Positions 62,103-64,000 of a stretch of DNA of 64,000 nucleotides are shown piece by piece; the first letter of the stretch is position 1, and each line of letters begins with the position of its first letter. The notes under the pieces were generated by a model. The model saw only the letters and a list, made by a program, of their open reading frames with translations. It searched no databases and had not been told where the DNA came from. Origin of the DNA: Marinovum sp. (GTDB taxonomy: Bacteria; Pseudomonadota; Alphaproteobacteria; Rhodobacterales; Rhodobacteraceae). The stretch spans positions 26,915-90,914 of the forward strand of contig JAKVBH010000017.1 of assembly GCA_022447495.1 (NCBI GenBank), in the 5' to 3' direction. Made by a program: the position numbers and the translations under genes.

Positions 62103-63500
62103 ATGACAAACTCAAAATATGACACAATCATCCGAAGCGGGATGGTCGTCACTGCGTCTGGAGTCACCAAAGCAGACATTGGGATTGAAGCAGAAAAAAT
62201 TGCTGCGATTGAGCAGGACATTGCAGATGAAGCGGCAGTAGAGATCAACGCATCCGGACTGTTTGTGTTGCCTGGAGGTGTGGACACACATTGCCATATT
62301 GAGCAGGTCTCCGGTGCCGGCTTGATGAATTCAGACACTTTTGAAAGCGCAACTCGATCAGCGGCTTACGGGGGTACAACCACTGTTGTTTCTTTTGCAG
62401 CCCAGCATCCCGGCTACAAGATGCGGCAGGTTGTTGAGGACTACGCTGGACTGGCGGAAAAAGGGGCGCTGATTGACTACGCGTTCCATATGATTGTCGC
62501 GGATACAGGGGACAGGAACCTCGCTGACGATATCCCCGCGTTGATTGCTCAAGGCCATCGCTCGATCAAGATTTTCACCACCTATGATAAGGTGCGCCAG
62601 GATGATGAAGCGATCCTCAACATTCTGGATGTGGCAAAGCGGGAAGGCGCGCTGGTCTGTTTCCATGCCGAGAATGACGGTTTGATCCGCAATATGACCG
62701 CCAAGCTTCTGGCGGGGGGCAAAACGGCTCCGAAGTACCATGCTGTATCACATCCCCGCGAAGCTGAAATTGAAGCGATTGACCGCATGTGCCGGTTTGC
62801 CGAGTTTACAAACGCAAGGATCATGATTTTTCATGTCTCGACCAGGGAAGGTGCTGAGATTATTCGCCAAGCGCGCGCCCGAGGGGTGCAGGTTCAGTCC
62901 GAAACCTGCCCGCATTACCTTTTTATGACGGTGGATATCCTGAATAGCGAGAACCCCGCGCGCTTTTTGTGTTCGCCTCCTCAACGTTTGGCGTATGATC
63001 AGGAGGCGCTATGGGCGGCAATTTCGGATGGGACTATTGAGCTTGTTACATCTGATCATGCGCCATATCGCCTTGATGCAAGTGGCAAATTCGCCCACGG
63101 CGTTGATGCGCCGTTCAACCGGATCGCGAATGGGATGCCCGGCTTGGAAACACGCCTGCCTTTGATGTTCAATGCTATGGTCAGCGAGGGAGGGCTAGGA
63201 ATAGAGGCTTTTGCAAGAATAACTGCGACTGCGCCGGCACAAGCATTTGGGCTAGAGCGAAAAGGCAAAATCGCCGTTGGGTTTGATGCCGATATCGCCA
63301 TTTGGGATCCAGAACGTATCCATACTTATGGTCCAAACGATTTACATGATAACGTCGGATACAATCCATTTGAGGGAATGACCGTAAAAGGCGCGCCAAC
63401 AACAGTGCTGTCCCGGGGTGAGATTGTCGTACAGGACAGCCTTTTGCACGCAGAAATTGGCAGAGGCAAATGGCTCAAGATGGTGGCTCTAACGAAGTAA
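62103..63500 (+). CDS. Dihydropyrimidinase/hydantoinase
   Basis: A 465-residue cyclic amidohydrolase. The metal-site motifs are visible: GVDTHCHIEQ, the carboxylated Lys in SIKIFTTYD, HAENDG, FHVSTREGA and the Asp in TSDHAPY. GLMNSDTFESATRSAAYGGTTTVVSFA is the family core. It opens the ring of hydantoins or dihydropyrimidines to the N-carbamoyl acid. The racemase across the GntR gene would supply the right enantiomer; no N-carbamoylase gene is in the window. CGGAG precedes the ATG. GTATAC operators lie upstream. Confidence 0.9.
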   Translation: MTNSKYDTIIRSGMVVTASGVTKADIGIEAEKIAAIEQDIADEAAVEINASGLFVLPGGVDTHCHIEQVSGAGLMNSDTFESATRSAAYGGTTTVVSFAAQHPGYKMRQVVEDYAGLAEKGALIDYAFHMIVADTGDRNLADDIPALIAQGHRSIKIFTTYDKVRQDDEAILNILDVAKREGALVCFHAENDGLIRNMTAKLLAGGKTAPKYHAVSHPREAEIEAIDRMCRFAEFTNARIMIFHVSTREGAEIIRQARARGVQVQSETCPHYLFMTVDILNSENPARFLCSPPQRLAYDQEALWAAISDGTIELVTSDHAPYRLDASGKFAHGVDAPFNRIANGMPGLETRLPLMFNAMVSEGGLGIEAFARITATAPAQAFGLERKGKIAVGFDADIAIWDPERIHTYGPNDLHDNVGYNPFEGMTVKGAPTTVLSRGEIVVQDSLLHAEIGRGKWLKMVALTK

Positions 63501-63926
63501 AAGATGACTTCGGACGCTGGCTTTTTTACGCTGAATTGCTCGGCAATCGTACAAAAAAGCACTGGTGGTAGCCCAAAGGACTCTCACACGTGCGAAGCGC
63601 CTCCGATATCACTGTTTCAAACACCGCATACTTGCCAGAGCGCATGGCCAAGACGGCTTCTAATTTCTAGCGGGACATCCGTCTAAATCAACTTAAACGT
63701 GTAGCTATGCCCCCCTGGGATCGAATTTGGTTTAGGGGTGCGGTTCATGAGCTAGGTCTCAATATTACCAGCGAGCAGAATCTGAGTGGCCGTGATCTTG
63801 TTGGTAAGCGCTAGCCCTTTCTTGGGCTCGGCAACAAAGCAACGTAAGCGGTTGCGTAGACCCCATGGTATCGCAGATTTCCTGGATTTGAGATTCTGAG
63901 CTTCAACTGATTTGGAGTTTTTCGGA
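63501..63926. other. Gene-free stretch at the right edge
   Basis: Short ORFs only, none with a recognised domain or start. It may contain decayed mobile DNA in view of the ORF that follows, but I cannot support a specific element. Confidence 0.4.
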
Positions 63927-64000
63927 ATGCTTGATGAGGGAAGTGGTTTGGGGCGACGCAAGCCGCAGCGCCGGACACCAGCAGAACGTGCGGCGATTGT
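63927..64000 (+). CDS. Partial ORF, possible transposase or mobile-element protein
   Basis: An ORF begins at ATG 63927 (GGAGTTTTTCGGA upstream) and runs off the window after about 24 codons: MLDEGSGLGRRKPQRRTPAERAA. The basic start and R-x-T-P-A-E-R-A pattern resemble the N-terminal helix-turn-helix of IS66- or IS3-type transposase subunits. Too little is present to name a family. It is not in the ORF track because it is cut by the edge. Confidence 0.3.
   Translation, partial: MLDEGSGLGRRKPQRRTPAERAAI

Noticed and set aside
63752-63961. 69-codon minus-strand ORF at the right edge
   Set aside because: No family recognised and it overlaps a better-supported partial ORF on the other strand.

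Overview
The window looks like chromosomal DNA of a marine alphaproteobacterium of the Rhodobacteraceae (Roseobacter group). This is inferred from gene content and from moderately high GC with many ATGA-coupled operons. The content includes a form I aerobic CO dehydrogenase cluster, a TRAP transporter with a DctB/DctD pair, a CtrA-type box, acyl-CoA carboxylase genes and several ABC uptake systems. No rRNA, tRNA or CRISPR array was seen.

Layout. 1-5.7 kb: a decayed NtrY-like kinase remnant, an HdeD/DUF308 membrane protein, a DUF900 hydrolase, a phospholipase D-family protein, and a secreted trypsin-like protease fused to a META domain. 6.5-18.3 kb: a hybrid histidine kinase, then the carbon monoxide oxidation cluster in the order MHYT-LytTR sensor (coxC-like), coxM, coxS, coxL, coxD, coxE, coxF, mocA-like, a 30-codon ORF, coxG. 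CoxL has 809 residues; Gln240, Cys388 and Glu763 fall at the positions named for the Oligotropha enzyme. 18.3-24.5 kb: a hydrolase remnant, a racemase-fold protein without its cysteines, a Tm-1-like protein, two DUF4345 membrane proteins, a TetR regulator with two ACGCGT-centred operators, a flavodoxin-domain protein, and an AraC regulator frameshifted at a T6 run.

24.6-34.6 kb: LysR, hyuA, hyuB, then a branched-chain-type ABC importer (SBP, livH, livM, livG, livF) preceded by a leader with three hairpins. 34.6-40.9 kb: TRAP transporter (dctP, dctQ, dctM) and dctB/dctD. This DctD lacks the GAFTGA loop, and an 18-bp inverted repeat lies at the 3' end of dctD, just upstream of dctP. 41.2-47.7 kb: DEAD-box helicase, SGNH hydrolase with an in-frame TAG near its end, an SDR, and a hybrid kinase with a CtrA-type box upstream. 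48-53.3 kb: NMT1-type ABC importer and a BASS-transporter/FAD-dehydrogenase pair. 54-58 kb: acyl-CoA carboxylase (methylcrotonyl-CoA type) with a nuclease-fold gene between its subunits, followed by an IS3-type transposase remnant. 58.5-63.5 kb: a second hydantoin-type locus (SDR, DapA-like, hydantoin racemase, GntR/FCD regulator, dihydropyrimidinase) with GTATAC motifs in both regulatory regions. The right edge enters a possible mobile-element ORF.

Together the genes suggest a heterotroph that supplements energy by CO oxidation and imports and degrades amides, hydantoins, organic acids and branched acyl compounds. Several remnants (ntrY-like, alpha/beta hydrolase, araC, transposase) show gene decay. 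All functions are inferred from motifs and family knowledge; no database search was run.
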